Below, in pieces: positions 42,743-51,643 of a stretch of DNA of 64,000 nt; position 1 is the first letter of the stretch, and each line of letters begins with the position of its first letter. Source of the stretch: CAWUEX02 sp963921305 (GTDB lineage: Bacteria; Pseudomonadota; Alphaproteobacteria; Rhodospirillales; Rhodospirillaceae); the NCBI GenBank assembly GCA_963921305.4, contig CAWUEX030000002.1, positions 3,410,001 through 3,474,000 on the forward strand. Direction: 5' to 3'. The notes under the pieces were generated by a model that did not search any database, was not told where the DNA came from, and saw nothing but the letters and a program-made list of their open reading frames with translations. A program made the position numbers and the translations under genes.

Positions 42743-43204
42743 TCAAGCCGCCCCGAGTTTCTCCACCCGGCGGGCGTGACGGCCGCCTTCGAAGGGCGTG
42801 GCAAAAAATGTCTTGAGACTGGCGCGCGCTGTGTCCTCACCGGTCACCCGTGCGCCGACGGCCATGACGTTGGCATCGTTGTGAGCCCGGGCCATCTCCG
42901 CTGTCAGTTCATTATGGACCAGAGCCGCGCGCACACTGGGAACCCGGTTGGCCGCGATGCTGATGCCGATCCCCGTGCCGCACACCAGCACCCCGGCCTT
43001 GGCTTTGCCGCCGGCGACAAAGTCGGCGAGACCACGTCCGAAATCCGGATAATCGACGCTGTCCTCGCTGCCGGTGCCGAGATCGGCAACGTCATAACCC
43101 ATTGCTTCAAGGTCTTGTTTCAGAACACTTTTCAGCGCAAAGCCAGCGTGATCGCTGGCAATGGCCACAGTATCTCCGGCCTGCACGAGAGCGTCTGTCG
43201 TCAT
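42743..43204 (-). CDS. rpiB: Ribose-5-phosphate isomerase B
   Basis: RpiB interconverts ribose-5-phosphate and ribulose-5-phosphate. The 153-residue product has TVAIASDHAGFALKSVLKQDLEAMGYDVADLGTGS, split here as the N-terminal Rossmann block, VDYPDFGRGLADFVAGG and VLVCGTGIGISIAANRVPSVRAALVHNELTAEMARAHNDANV in the active-site region. The ATG at 43204 is preferred because the upstream frame lacks homology. It leads glyA by 30 bases. Confidence 0.93.
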   Translation of the reverse strand: MTTDALVQAGDTVAIASDHAGFALKSVLKQDLEAMGYDVADLGTGSEDSVDYPDFGRGLADFVAGGKAKAGVLVCGTGIGISIAANRVPSVRAALVHNELTAEMARAHNDANVMAVGARVTGEDTARASLKTFFATPFEGGRHARRVEKLGAA

Positions 43205-43320
43205 GTCGGAATCGCCTGCGTCTGCCGCAGACTCCTTGCGTCCCAAGATATGGTGTTGCCTACCACATCTGGAGTCGCCTTGCCAATGGACCACAAGCCC
43301 TTTGGCAGGCTCAAAAAACG

Positions 43321-43545
43321 TCAAACGGTGCGCTTTTTTTCCGCCCGTTTCTTGGCGATCACGTATTTCAGTTTCCGCACCGCGTTGATCTTGAGGGAAT
43401 ACATGCTCATGTACGGCGATCCGACCACCACGACTTCAGTGTTGGTGATCGGGTCGATGGCCACAATGCGGATCGAGTTGCCCACCTGGTACATCTCGAA
43501 CAGCACTTCGCGCAGATCAACGTCGTCCTGGGGACCTGGAGCCAT
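43321..43545 (-). CDS. Small conserved protein, possibly DUF6898
   Basis: A 74-residue protein with DDVDLREVLFEMYQVGNSIRI, a strand-rich centre (AIDPITNTEVVVVGSPYMS) and a basic C-terminus LKYVIAKKRAEKKRTV. Such small proteins recur near rpiB/glyA in Alphaproteobacteria, and I believe they are called DUF6898, but I cannot verify the name here. It lies 116 bases upstream of rpiB and is divergent from the penicillin-acylase gene. Function unknown. Confidence 0.65.
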   Translation of the reverse strand: MAPGPQDDVDLREVLFEMYQVGNSIRIVAIDPITNTEVVVVGSPYMSMYSLKINAVRKLKYVIAKKRAEKKRTV

Positions 43546-43639
43546 GAGTCTTCCGTCGCAACTAAGCGGGAGTCATTCGACTGTCATAGGCCGGTCCCCG
43601 CAAATCAGGTAAAAGATACGCCTCCTTAGACGGTACGCA

Positions 43640-46030
43640 ATGGGGTCTCGGGGAATCATGATCTGGCTGAAACGTGTTGGCCTTGGCCTGGCCGGGTTTC
43701 TTTTGCTGGTCGCCCTGGTGGCGGTCTGGCTGACATGGCGGTCCCTGCCGCAAACCAGCGGTACGGTCATTGTCCCGGGACCATCTGCCGATATTGAGAT
43801 CCGCCGGGATGGGCGTGGCGTGCCCACCATCCGCGCGCAAAGCGAGGGCGATGCCTTCTTCGCCCTGGGCTATGTCCACGCCCAAGACCGGCTGTTTCAG
43901 ATGGAAATGATGCGCCGCCTTGGCGCCGGACGGCTAGCAGAAACGTTGGGAAGCAACGCCGTTGAATCCGACAGGTTCATGCGCACCCTTGGGCTCTACA
44001 AACATGCGGAAGCAAACGCAGATGCCTTGAACGCCGAAACACGGGCAGCACTTCAACGCTACGCAGACGGGATTAATGCCTGGCTGGAGACCCGGGGCCG
44101 CCCGCTGCCGCCCGAATTTCAGGTGTTGAACTATTCGCCCGAGCCGTGGCGCCTGGCCGATAGTCTGGTCTGGCAGAAACTGATGAGTCTGTCCCTGGCC
44201 GGCAACTGGCGGGATGAGCTGCTGCGCAGTGAACTTTTAAGAATCCTTCCTGCGGACCGGGTCGCTCAACTCTGGCCCGACCTCGATCCGGCATCTCCGA
44301 CGACCGTCGCCTCGATCACTGGTCTGGTGGACATAGACATCGCCCGTAGTCTCACGGAGCAGATTGATACCCATGCACCACCGACCTTGGCGTCGAATGT
44401 GTGGGTGATAGATGGCCGGCACACCGCATCGGGCCAACCGTTGCTGGCCAGCGATCCTCACCTCGGGTTTCAGGCGCCGATCATCTGGTACCTGGCGCGG
44501 CTGGAGTGGCCGGGCGGTGAATTGACCGGCGCGACGGCGCCGGGTGTGCCGTTCACGGTCATCGGTCACAACGGTCACACGGCCTGGGGCCTAACCACCA
44601 CCCACGCCGACCTTCAGGACCTGTTCATCGAACGCCTGACAGACGACGGCCGCTACGAAACGCCGGACGGTCCACGGGACTTCGACACCCGGACGGAAGT
44701 AATTGAGGTGCGATCGGGAGAGCCTTTGATCCTGAATGTCCGCTCGACCCGTCACGGTCCGGTAGTGAGCGACATCGGCACATTTGCAGGCGTGCATGAA
44801 CCCGGCGTAACGGTGCTGGCCCTGTCCGCGACGATGCTGCGCGACGACGACGCCACCGCCAACGCGATCTATCAAGTCGGGCGCAGCCGCACGGTCGCGG
44901 AGGTCAAGCAGGCGCTGGCGGGCTTCGAAGGACCGCAGCAGAACTTCATGTACGCGGATATCCAGGGCGGGATTGGTTTCAGTTCCCCGGCCCTGGTGCC
45001 CATACGGGCCAAAGGCGATGGCACCGTTCCGGTGCCGGGGTGGTCCGGCGCGTATGACTGGCAAGGGTGGGTTCCTTATGAGGAACTTCCTCATAGCCTG
45101 AACCCGGAGTCCGGACGGCTGGTCAATGCCAACAACCGTCCAGTGCCGGAGGACTATCCCCACCTCATCGCCGCGACGTTCCCGGAAGGCTACCGGGCGG
45201 AGCGCATCATTGAACTGCTGGACGGTCTGTCTGGCGGCACCGCGACTTGGCAAGACATGGTGAACATTCAGACCGACGCACGCTCCGCCATGGCCCGTGA
45301 CTTGCTGCCGGTTCTGCTGCCCTTGGCCAAGGCCGAGTCAGACGCAGCCGGCACCGCCCTCCGCCTGTTGTCTACCTGGGACGGAACCATGGACCGCACC
45401 CGCCCCGAGCCGTTGATCTTTCTAAGTTGGATGGATTTCATCAAAGAAGAGCTGCTCGCCGATGATCTCGGGCGCGCATATGGATCATTTCGCGGTGACC
45501 ACCCCATTTTGATCCGCACAATTTTGACGGAAGACCCGTCCTGGTGCGGAGAGAGCGAAGCTGAATGCGGCTTAGCCGTATCACGGGCCTTGGACCGCGC
45601 GTTGGACTGGCTGGCGGAACGGTCCGACGGTGCACTGGATAACATCACCGGTTTGCGCTGGGGTGACTTTCACCGCGCCCGCTTCAGTCATTCCGTATTT
45701 GGCTTCGTACCCGGACTGTCACAGATGACAACGCTTGAGATTGAGACCGACGGATCGGATCACACCGTCAACCGCGGCGGCTTCCGCAATGTCAGAGCCC
45801 GAGGGCCCTTTCGGCACACTCACGGCGCCGGTCTGCGCGCGGTTTTCGATCTGTCGGATCTGAACAAGAGCCACTTCATGATCGCGACGGGACAGTCCGG
45901 ACATCCTGCGTCAGCGCACTACGGTGATCTGTTGGTTCCCTGGCGCGACGGGGAGACCCTTACCATGCCCGTGCTTGATCAGGTCGAAGCCGATGCCATT
46001 CTAATCCTCAAGGCTGGCCAAAATCCGTGA
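43640..46030 (+). CDS. Penicillin acylase family (Ntn hydrolase) protein
   Basis: A 796-residue membrane-anchored N-terminal nucleophile hydrolase. One transmembrane helix lies at about residues 10-32. The family block YVHAQDRLFQMEMMRRLGAGRLAE follows at about 78-101. The expected autocleavage and nucleophile Ser is in TLASNVWVIDGR (Ser252), giving alpha and beta chains. The beta part has LLASDPHLGF and WGLTTTHADLQD. Substrates of relatives include penicillins, acyl-homoserine lactones and lipid amides; none can be chosen here. The upstream ATG at 43640 and the Met at residue 7 are both possible starts. It stands alone between the DUF6898-like gene and motB. Confidence 0.92.
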   Translation: MGSRGIMIWLKRVGLGLAGFLLLVALVAVWLTWRSLPQTSGTVIVPGPSADIEIRRDGRGVPTIRAQSEGDAFFALGYVHAQDRLFQMEMMRRLGAGRLAETLGSNAVESDRFMRTLGLYKHAEANADALNAETRAALQRYADGINAWLETRGRPLPPEFQVLNYSPEPWRLADSLVWQKLMSLSLAGNWRDELLRSELLRILPADRVAQLWPDLDPASPTTVASITGLVDIDIARSLTEQIDTHAPPTLASNVWVIDGRHTASGQPLLASDPHLGFQAPIIWYLARLEWPGGELTGATAPGVPFTVIGHNGHTAWGLTTTHADLQDLFIERLTDDGRYETPDGPRDFDTRTEVIEVRSGEPLILNVRSTRHGPVVSDIGTFAGVHEPGVTVLALSATMLRDDDATANAIYQVGRSRTVAEVKQALAGFEGPQQNFMYADIQGGIGFSSPALVPIRAKGDGTVPVPGWSGAYDWQGWVPYEELPHSLNPESGRLVNANNRPVPEDYPHLIAATFPEGYRAERIIELLDGLSGGTATWQDMVNIQTDARSAMARDLLPVLLPLAKAESDAAGTALRLLSTWDGTMDRTRPEPLIFLSWMDFIKEELLADDLGRAYGSFRGDHPILIRTILTEDPSWCGESEAECGLAVSRALDRALDWLAERSDGALDNITGLRWGDFHRARFSHSVFGFVPGLSQMTTLEIETDGSDHTVNRGGFRNVRARGPFRHTHGAGLRAVFDLSDLNKSHFMIATGQSGHPASAHYGDLLVPWRDGETLTMPVLDQVEADAILILKAGQNP

Positions 46031-46080
46031 AAGCGCATACAGTTCAAGTGATTACAGGGCAAATCGCATGGGCGTTGTGA

Positions 46081-47058
46081 ATGTCTGACAGGCCTGATTT
46101 CGGCGGAGGCGGTGGCGCAGGAGGTGGCGCTGCGGCGCGCCCGATCATCATCAAACGCGTCAAGAAAGGCGGTCATGGCCACCATGGCGGCGCCTGGAAG
46201 GTCGCTTACGCCGACTTTGTGACCGCCATGATGGCGTTCTTCCTGCTGCTCTGGCTGCTCAACGCCGTCACGGAAGACCAGCTCGACGGCATCTCCGATT
46301 ACTTCACCCCGATCACGGCCTCGACGGTGACCAGCGGCGCCGGTGGCGTGTTGGGCGGCCAAACCATAGGCGAAGGGGCCATGGAATCTCAGACCGGCGC
46401 CGTCTCGGTCGTTGTTTTGCCGCCGCCGACCATCGGCCAGGGTGGTGAGGACCTCACCGACCCAGGCGAAGGCCCGGCACGGGATCCCACCGAAGAAGAT
46501 ATCGATGAAGCCGTGCGTGCCCGCGAGGAAGCGCAGTTCGAGCAAGCGGCTGACGAACTTGAACAACTCATTCAAGGCATCCCCGAACTGGCCGAGCTGT
46601 CGGAGAGCTTGATGATCGACAATACGCCCGACGGCTTGCGCATTCAGATTGTCGATCAGGATGGTCTGCCTCTGTTCCCGTCGGGCAGCGCGGCGATGTA
46701 CGGCTACACCCGCGAGATCATCGGCCTGGTCGCCCGGGTCATCTCGCGCCTGCCGAACGACATCAGCATCTCGGGGCACACAGACGCCACGCCCTTCAGC
46801 GACCCCAACGGCTATAGCAACTGGGAGCTCAGTGCGGACCGGGCGCTCGCCACCCGCCGCGTGTTAGAAGACTTCGGCATATCGGATGTGCGGGTTGATA
46901 AAGTGGCGGGGCAAGCCTCGAAGGAACCGCTGCTTGAGGACGACCCGGCCGCGCCCCAAAACCGCCGCATCAGCATCGTCCTCTTGCACAGCGATGAATC
47001 GACGGCGGACGCGATCAATCGTCTGCCCGACTTCCTGGAAGCGCCGACGCCCCGCTAG
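46081..47058 (+). CDS. motB: MotB-like flagellar motor or stator protein
   Basis: A 325-residue stator protein. After a Gly-rich, His-containing cytoplasmic tail (residues 5-40) comes the single transmembrane helix with the proton-channel Asp in AYADFVTAMMAFFLLLWLL. The C-terminal OmpA-like peptidoglycan-binding domain holds ISGHTDATPFSDPNGYSNWELSADRA, split at this point, then RRVLEDFGI and NRRISIVLL. The partner motA is not in the window. The segment between (about 85-180) is acidic and flexible. Assignment to the flagellar motor rather than a TolR-like stator rests on the YADFVTAMMAFF signature. Confidence 0.9.
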   Translation: MSDRPDFGGGGGAGGGAAARPIIIKRVKKGGHGHHGGAWKVAYADFVTAMMAFFLLLWLLNAVTEDQLDGISDYFTPITASTVTSGAGGVLGGQTIGEGAMESQTGAVSVVVLPPPTIGQGGEDLTDPGEGPARDPTEEDIDEAVRAREEAQFEQAADELEQLIQGIPELAELSESLMIDNTPDGLRIQIVDQDGLPLFPSGSAAMYGYTREIIGLVARVISRLPNDISISGHTDATPFSDPNGYSNWELSADRALATRRVLEDFGISDVRVDKVAGQASKEPLLEDDPAAPQNRRISIVLLHSDESTADAINRLPDFLEAPTPR

Positions 47059-47105
47059 AGCAGCCAACAGGCCTTATTTTCTGCGGGGTTGAGCGCGTTC
47101 ACCCC

Positions 47106-47903
47106 TTGCTAACCGAACCTGAGCTAGGCATTGTGGACCTATCAGCGTCTCACAGCCCAGCGTTCATGGAACATACAGCTCTTAAACGTCCCCAGTTCTT
47201 CTTCACCACGGCACCGCTGCCATGCCCGTATCTCTCGGATCGGCTGGAGCGCAAAATCGTCACGGAGCTGACCGGGCCGCAATCTGAGCGTATGCACGAA
47301 GTCCTGGCCAAGGGCGGGTTCCGTCGCAGCCACTCGATTGCTTACGCACCCGCCTGCCCCGGCTGCAAAGCCTGCGTGCCGGTACGCGTGAACGTGGAAA
47401 ATTTCTCGGCGAAGCGTAGCCTGTCCCGCACTTGGAAGCGCAATCGCGACATCACCGCGCACATCGTGCCGTCGCGGGCGACCAGCGAGCAGTTTGAGCT
47501 TTTCAACGCCTATCAGCGCTCCCGCCATGCGACGAGCGACATGGCTAACATGGGCTTCTACGAGTACAGCGCCATGGTCGAGGACAGTCCGATCGACACC
47601 TACCTGGTCGAATTCCGCAGTCCCGATGGGGAGCTGATCGCGGTCTGCCTGACCGACCAAACCAAGGACGGCTTGTCGGCCGTGTATAGCTTCTTCTCCC
47701 CGGCAGCCGACCGGGATGGGCTCGGCAACTACGTCATCCTATGGCTGATAGAGCACGCCCGGGCGCAAGACCTGCCCTACGTTTATCTCGGCTACTGGAT
47801 CGAAGAGAGCCCGAAAATGGCCTACAAGGTGCGGTTCAGGCCCCTGGAAGTGCTGGGCCCGCGCGGCTGGGTGCCGTTCGAAGACGCATACGGTAACGCC
47901 TGA
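47106..47903 (+). CDS. bpt: Aspartate/glutamate leucyltransferase (Bpt)
   Basis: Bpt attaches Leu to proteins with N-terminal Asp or Glu, sending them to the ClpS/ClpAP N-degron pathway. The 265-residue product has PQFFFTTAPLPCPYLSDRLERKIVTEL, then CPGCKACVPVRVNVENF with the conserved Cys cluster. The catalytic domain has RNRDI, YLVEFRSPDGELIAVCLTD, LSAVYSFFSPAADRDGLGNYVILW, and the end IEESPKMAYKVRFRPLEVL. The start is uncertain: TTG at 47106, GTG at 47133 or ATG at 47166. It lies 48 bases after motB. Confidence 0.93.
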   Translation: MLTEPELGIVDLSASHSPAFMEHTALKRPQFFFTTAPLPCPYLSDRLERKIVTELTGPQSERMHEVLAKGGFRRSHSIAYAPACPGCKACVPVRVNVENFSAKRSLSRTWKRNRDITAHIVPSRATSEQFELFNAYQRSRHATSDMANMGFYEYSAMVEDSPIDTYLVEFRSPDGELIAVCLTDQTKDGLSAVYSFFSPAADRDGLGNYVILWLIEHARAQDLPYVYLGYWIEESPKMAYKVRFRPLEVLGPRGWVPFEDAYGNA

Positions 47904-47966
47904 GTCACGCGCGCTTCGCGCACGAAACTCCCTCCTCAAAAAACTTTCATTGGTGAAAAATCGAGG

Positions 47967-48062
47967 AACGAGCCCATGCACGCGACGGGGTTCCGCGGGC
48001 TTGGTTCGAATTCGGCCATGATTTCAATGGCTTAATTTTGAGTCAAACGAGCCCATGCACGC
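47967..48062. repeat. Direct repeat of 17 bases in the bpt-arsR gap
   Basis: AACGAGCCCATGCACGC occurs at 47967-47983 and again, identical, at 48046-48062, 79 bases apart. The region 47904-48173 has no gene that I support. The AT-rich part near 48120-48170 should hold the arsR promoter. The copies may be an operator pair or a chance remnant of duplication. Confidence 0.6.
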
Positions 48063-48173
48063 TGTAAGACGTTGAAATAATTAGACTTTGAACTCACAGT
48101 TGTCCGGACATAACACCCGCTATCTCTATATTTTACTAGTTGCTTAATTAACTATTTAGTTTATTATAGCGAC

Positions 48174-48512
48174 ATGTCTCAATCTTCGCGACTTGATGCG
48201 GCCTTTGCCGCGCTTGCCAACCCGACGCGCCGGGCCATCCTCGCCAAGCTCGCGGCGGGCCAGGCGACCGTGAATGAACTAGCCGAACCGTTCAACATGA
48301 CCCTACCAGCGATCTCCAAACATATCCGGGTGCTGGAAAACGCCGGTCTTATCGACAGAGGAAAGCAGGCTCAATTCCGGCCTTGTACGCTGAACCCTCA
48401 GCCGCTTGCAGACGTTGCCGACTGGACAGAGCAGTACCGGCACATTTGGACGGCAAGGTTTGATGCCATGTCAGATGTTGTGAACGCATTGAAGGAAGAG
48501 AAAAATGAGTGA
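48174..48512 (+). CDS. ArsR/SmtB-family transcriptional regulator
   Basis: A 112-residue winged-helix regulator with LDAAFAALANPTRRAILAKLAAG, the HTH EPFNMTLPAISKHIRVLENAGLIDRGK. The usual metal-binding CxC is absent, which fits the subgroup paired with AHSA1-domain proteins. It overlaps the next gene by eight bases, the common ArsR-AHSA1 pair. The signal is unknown; autoregulation from the upstream gap is likely. Confidence 0.93.
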   Translation: MSQSSRLDAAFAALANPTRRAILAKLAAGQATVNELAEPFNMTLPAISKHIRVLENAGLIDRGKQAQFRPCTLNPQPLADVADWTEQYRHIWTARFDAMSDVVNALKEEKNE

Positions 48513-48981
48513 CAGTGACTCCTGGGTGAAAATACAGCGCGCGTTCGACGCGCCGATCGATGTGGTGTGGAAGATGTGGACTGACCCGGAGTTCTTCAAA
48601 CAGTGGTACGGGCCCAAGGGTATGTCAGTGCCGGTCGCGGAGATGGACGTGACTGTGGGTGGAACCCGCAAGATTTGCATGGAGATGAAATCTCCGGAGC
48701 GGACCATGACGATGTGGTTCACCGGCGTCTACAAAGAGGTCACGCCCCCGACCCGCCTCGTCTACACGGAAAGCATGTGTGATGCGGAGGGAGTTCTTAT
48801 CTCTCCGAAAGACATGGGGATGCCGGACGGCACACCGGATGTGACAGAGGTGGTTGTCGATCTGGCAGAGGTTGATGGCAAAACCCAGATGACCATGCAG
48901 CACATCGGCGTACCCGAGGGAACAGCAGGCCAAGGAGGCTGGGAGCAAGCCTTCGACAAACTGGCGCATGTCCTAGGCTAG
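48505..48981 (+). CDS. SRPBCC/AHSA1 domain protein
   Basis: A 158-residue START-like ligand-binding protein with IQRAFDAPIDVVWKMWTDPEFFKQWYGPKG, TRKICMEMKSPE and HIGVPEGTAGQGGWEQAFDKLAHVL at the end. All are AHSA1/SRPBCC marks. No catalytic residues are evident. Together with the adjoining ArsR it probably forms a small stress or detoxification unit; ligand unknown. A bidirectional terminator follows at 49014-49041. Confidence 0.9.
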   Translation: MSDSDSWVKIQRAFDAPIDVVWKMWTDPEFFKQWYGPKGMSVPVAEMDVTVGGTRKICMEMKSPERTMTMWFTGVYKEVTPPTRLVYTESMCDAEGVLISPKDMGMPDGTPDVTEVVVDLAEVDGKTQMTMQHIGVPEGTAGQGGWEQAFDKLAHVLG

Positions 48982-49013
48982 GCCGCACAAAAGGCGCGGC
49001 ATCAAGCACATAA

Positions 49014-49041
49014 AAAAAGCCCCGCCGAAGCGGGGCTTTTT
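49014..49041. terminator. Bidirectional intrinsic terminator
   Basis: AAAAAGCCCCGC (49014-49025) and GCGGGGCTTTTT (49030-49041) pair perfectly around a CGAA tetraloop. A and T runs at both sides serve the rightward AHSA1 gene and the leftward TonB-receptor gene. Confidence 0.93.
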
Positions 49042-49062
49042 CGTTCGAGATCGAAAACTGCC

Positions 49063-51306
49063 TTACATCGAGTACTTCAGCGAGAGGAAGTATTCGCGCG
49101 GCGGCAACGCCAGGAACCCGCCAAGGGTGCGGCTACCGGTGGAGATCGTCTCTTCGTCGGTCAGGTTCTTTACCGCGAAACGGACTTCCCACTGATTGTC
49201 GAGACCCAGCGCAACGAAGGCATTCACCCGGTCATAACCATCGAGAATGAAGTCGTTGGTGGCCGCGGTGACAAAGTCATCCGTGCGGTACCAATCGGCG
49301 CCGAGGCTGAAGCGGGCATCGCGATTGCCGAGGGCGAAATCGACACCGTAATCAAAGCCAACGGTGAAGGTGTAATCCGGCACCTGGGGCGGCTTGACGT
49401 CGCTGGGATCGACATTGAACGCCGTCGGTGCGGTTGCCGGCGCGCTGGTGGGGTCCACATTGCGGAACTTACCGCTCATGAACGCCATGTTGGCATACAG
49501 GTTCAAGCCTTCCGCCGGAACGGCAACCACTTCGGCCTCAAGGCCGCGAATGGTGGCGTCACCGGCATTCTGAACCGGGAACGACGTCGCACCGCTGACC
49601 GGATCGACCACAGTGGCGTTCAGGGTCAGGTCGGAAATGCGGTTGTAGAAGTAGGCCGCATTGATGCGCAGCCGATTGTCGGCCAGGTCCGTTTTCAAAC
49701 CACCTTCGTAGGTCCAGTTCTTCTCCGGACCATAAGCGCTACGGGCATCGTTCAGGTTAAAGATGGCAATACCGTTGTAGCCGCCGGACTTAAAGCCGCG
49801 CGCCATGGACGCGTAGAGCAGCATGCTGTCGATGGCGCCGCCCGAGGTGGGCACCGAGTAATCGATACCGAACTTCGGTGTCCATTCGGTGTACTTGTTC
49901 GACAGACTGACCGGGGGCTGCGGTCCCGCCGGAACGATCGAGGTCGGCAGGACGTCGATGGTCATGCCAAAGTCTTTTTTGTCCTCGGTGTAACGGATAC
50001 CGGCGGTCACTTTGAAATCGTCGGTCAGTGCGAAGTCGGCTTGACCAAAAGCGGAGATCGATTCCGTCTCGGCATCGATGACACTGATCGACGTCGGAGT
50101 GAAGAACTGCCAGCCGAATGTCTGATCAGCACTTTCGTCCATGTAGAACAGACCGGCGATGTAGTTCAGGCGATCATCAAATGCGGTGCCTTGGATCTGG
50201 AGTTCTTGCGTGAACTGATCGGCTTCGGCGTTGGTGCCGGCCATGATTGTGCCAATGCCGCTGAAATCCGTGTTGAAGAAATCATCGGTATTCACGTAGC
50301 CGGTGATCGACTTGATGGTTGTGTTGTCGTTGAGGTCATACGACAGGGTCAGCGAGGCGATCAGCTGCTTGGTCTCACCACGGGTTTCGTCCTCGATCGG
50401 TGCCGGGGAACGGGCCAATAGCGGCCGGTTGATGGTGTAGAAGCTCCCAAACGACGGCACCAGATCACTCGAACTGAAGCGCTGATCGGCAGGTACATTT
50501 GGCGTGGTTGCGTTCACCAGTTGCAGGGCGTCGTTGTCACTTTCCGTATACGAAATGGACGCGGTCGCTGAGAACCGTTCCGACGGTGTGAGGTGAACCT
50601 TAAAGCGGCCGGCGATGTTCTCTTCATCACCGATGTCCTCGCCGGTGCCGATGTTGTTCCAAAAGCCGTCACGGCCATTGGCCTGCAGGGCGATGGACAT
50701 ACCGACATTATCGGACACCCCACCCCCGGCACTGACACTGGCCAGGTAACGATCGTAACGGCCGTAGCCGACTTCGGCGTTGAGCCAGGTTTCACCGCCC
50801 CCTTGCGGCGTGCGGGTGATGAACTTGATGGCACCGGCCAACGTGTTGCGGCCATAGAGCGTACCTTGAGGCCCGCGCAGCACTTCGACCCGCTCAATGT
50901 CGGCGAGCTGCACGTTGTTGCCATTCATGCGGCCCAGGTAAACGTCATCGACGTAAATCCCGAAGGGTGATTCCGCGACGACCAAGGAGGCATCCTGCTG
51001 CGTTGATCCGCGCAAGGACGGCGACAGGTTGGTCGGCTGGGTGATGTTGTTGCGCATCTTGAGACTGGGCACGTAGCGCTCGAGGTCTGCCGCCTGCTGG
51101 ACCTGACGGTTTTCAAGGGACTCACGGCTTAGCGCGCTAACCGCGACAGGAACGCTTTGCAGCGAAGCTTCACGGCGCTCCGCGGTGACGACGATTTCTT
51201 CCAGGGCGGCGGACAGCTGGCCGGACTGGGCCATCGCCGTATCTGACAGAGCCGTTGCAGTGATGCAGGACACGACAGCTGTGCTGAGAACGAGTGAGCG
51301 TTTCAT
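49063..51306 (-). CDS. TonB-dependent outer-membrane receptor
   Basis: A 747-residue outer-membrane receptor. The signal peptide occupies about residues 1-26. The plug has EEIVVTAERREASLQSVPVAVSALS, with the TonB-box-like EEIVVTAE, then GVLRGPQGTLYGRNTLAGAIKF-type ending RVEVLRGPQGTLYGRNTLAGA. The rest is barrel, with a TonB-dep receptor C-terminus. It ends in YFLSLKYSM; the last residue is Met rather than the usual aromatic. The set of motifs resembles the sphingomonad-like siderophore or carbohydrate receptors. No transporter or regulator genes are adjacent, so the ligand is unknown. Confidence 0.93.
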   Translation of the reverse strand: MKRSLVLSTAVVSCITATALSDTAMAQSGQLSAALEEIVVTAERREASLQSVPVAVSALSRESLENRQVQQAADLERYVPSLKMRNNITQPTNLSPSLRGSTQQDASLVVAESPFGIYVDDVYLGRMNGNNVQLADIERVEVLRGPQGTLYGRNTLAGAIKFITRTPQGGGETWLNAEVGYGRYDRYLASVSAGGGVSDNVGMSIALQANGRDGFWNNIGTGEDIGDEENIAGRFKVHLTPSERFSATASISYTESDNDALQLVNATTPNVPADQRFSSSDLVPSFGSFYTINRPLLARSPAPIEDETRGETKQLIASLTLSYDLNDNTTIKSITGYVNTDDFFNTDFSGIGTIMAGTNAEADQFTQELQIQGTAFDDRLNYIAGLFYMDESADQTFGWQFFTPTSISVIDAETESISAFGQADFALTDDFKVTAGIRYTEDKKDFGMTIDVLPTSIVPAGPQPPVSLSNKYTEWTPKFGIDYSVPTSGGAIDSMLLYASMARGFKSGGYNGIAIFNLNDARSAYGPEKNWTYEGGLKTDLADNRLRINAAYFYNRISDLTLNATVVDPVSGATSFPVQNAGDATIRGLEAEVVAVPAEGLNLYANMAFMSGKFRNVDPTSAPATAPTAFNVDPSDVKPPQVPDYTFTVGFDYGVDFALGNRDARFSLGADWYRTDDFVTAATNDFILDGYDRVNAFVALGLDNQWEVRFAVKNLTDEETISTGSRTLGGFLALPPREYFLSLKYSM

Positions 51307-51643
51307 TAGGACTTCTCTCCTTTGGTACTAATTTTATGATTTCTCTTTAGGTCGCGGAAAACGGGAGTCCAAACAGAGTTCCGCGCCATAAGTCGGCGGT
51401 TGGTGTATCACAGGGCCGGGCCAGCGGCAGCGAAAAAGGACCAACCCTCTGACAAATATGCCTTTTTTTCGTATGTGATACACATTTACATCAGTGCGCT
51501 AATTTTTTATCAAAACAATAGCGGCAGAGAACGATTTGCACGCGGAAACACCAGAAGGGTGGTCTATTCTTTCGCCGATTTAGCCGGTCTCGGAAAACTA
51601 TGTCCACCAGGTTTCAACCCGACGGCGAATAACAACTTTATCC
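51307..51643. promoter_or_regulatory. Divergent intergenic region before the TonB receptor and PAS_5 genes
   Basis: No gene is supported in this 337-base stretch. A short rightward frame at 51400-51651 has weak composition and is not kept. The DNA is AT-rich near 51450-51540 and presumably holds the divergent promoters. I see no clear Fur box or other named operator. Confidence 0.4.
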
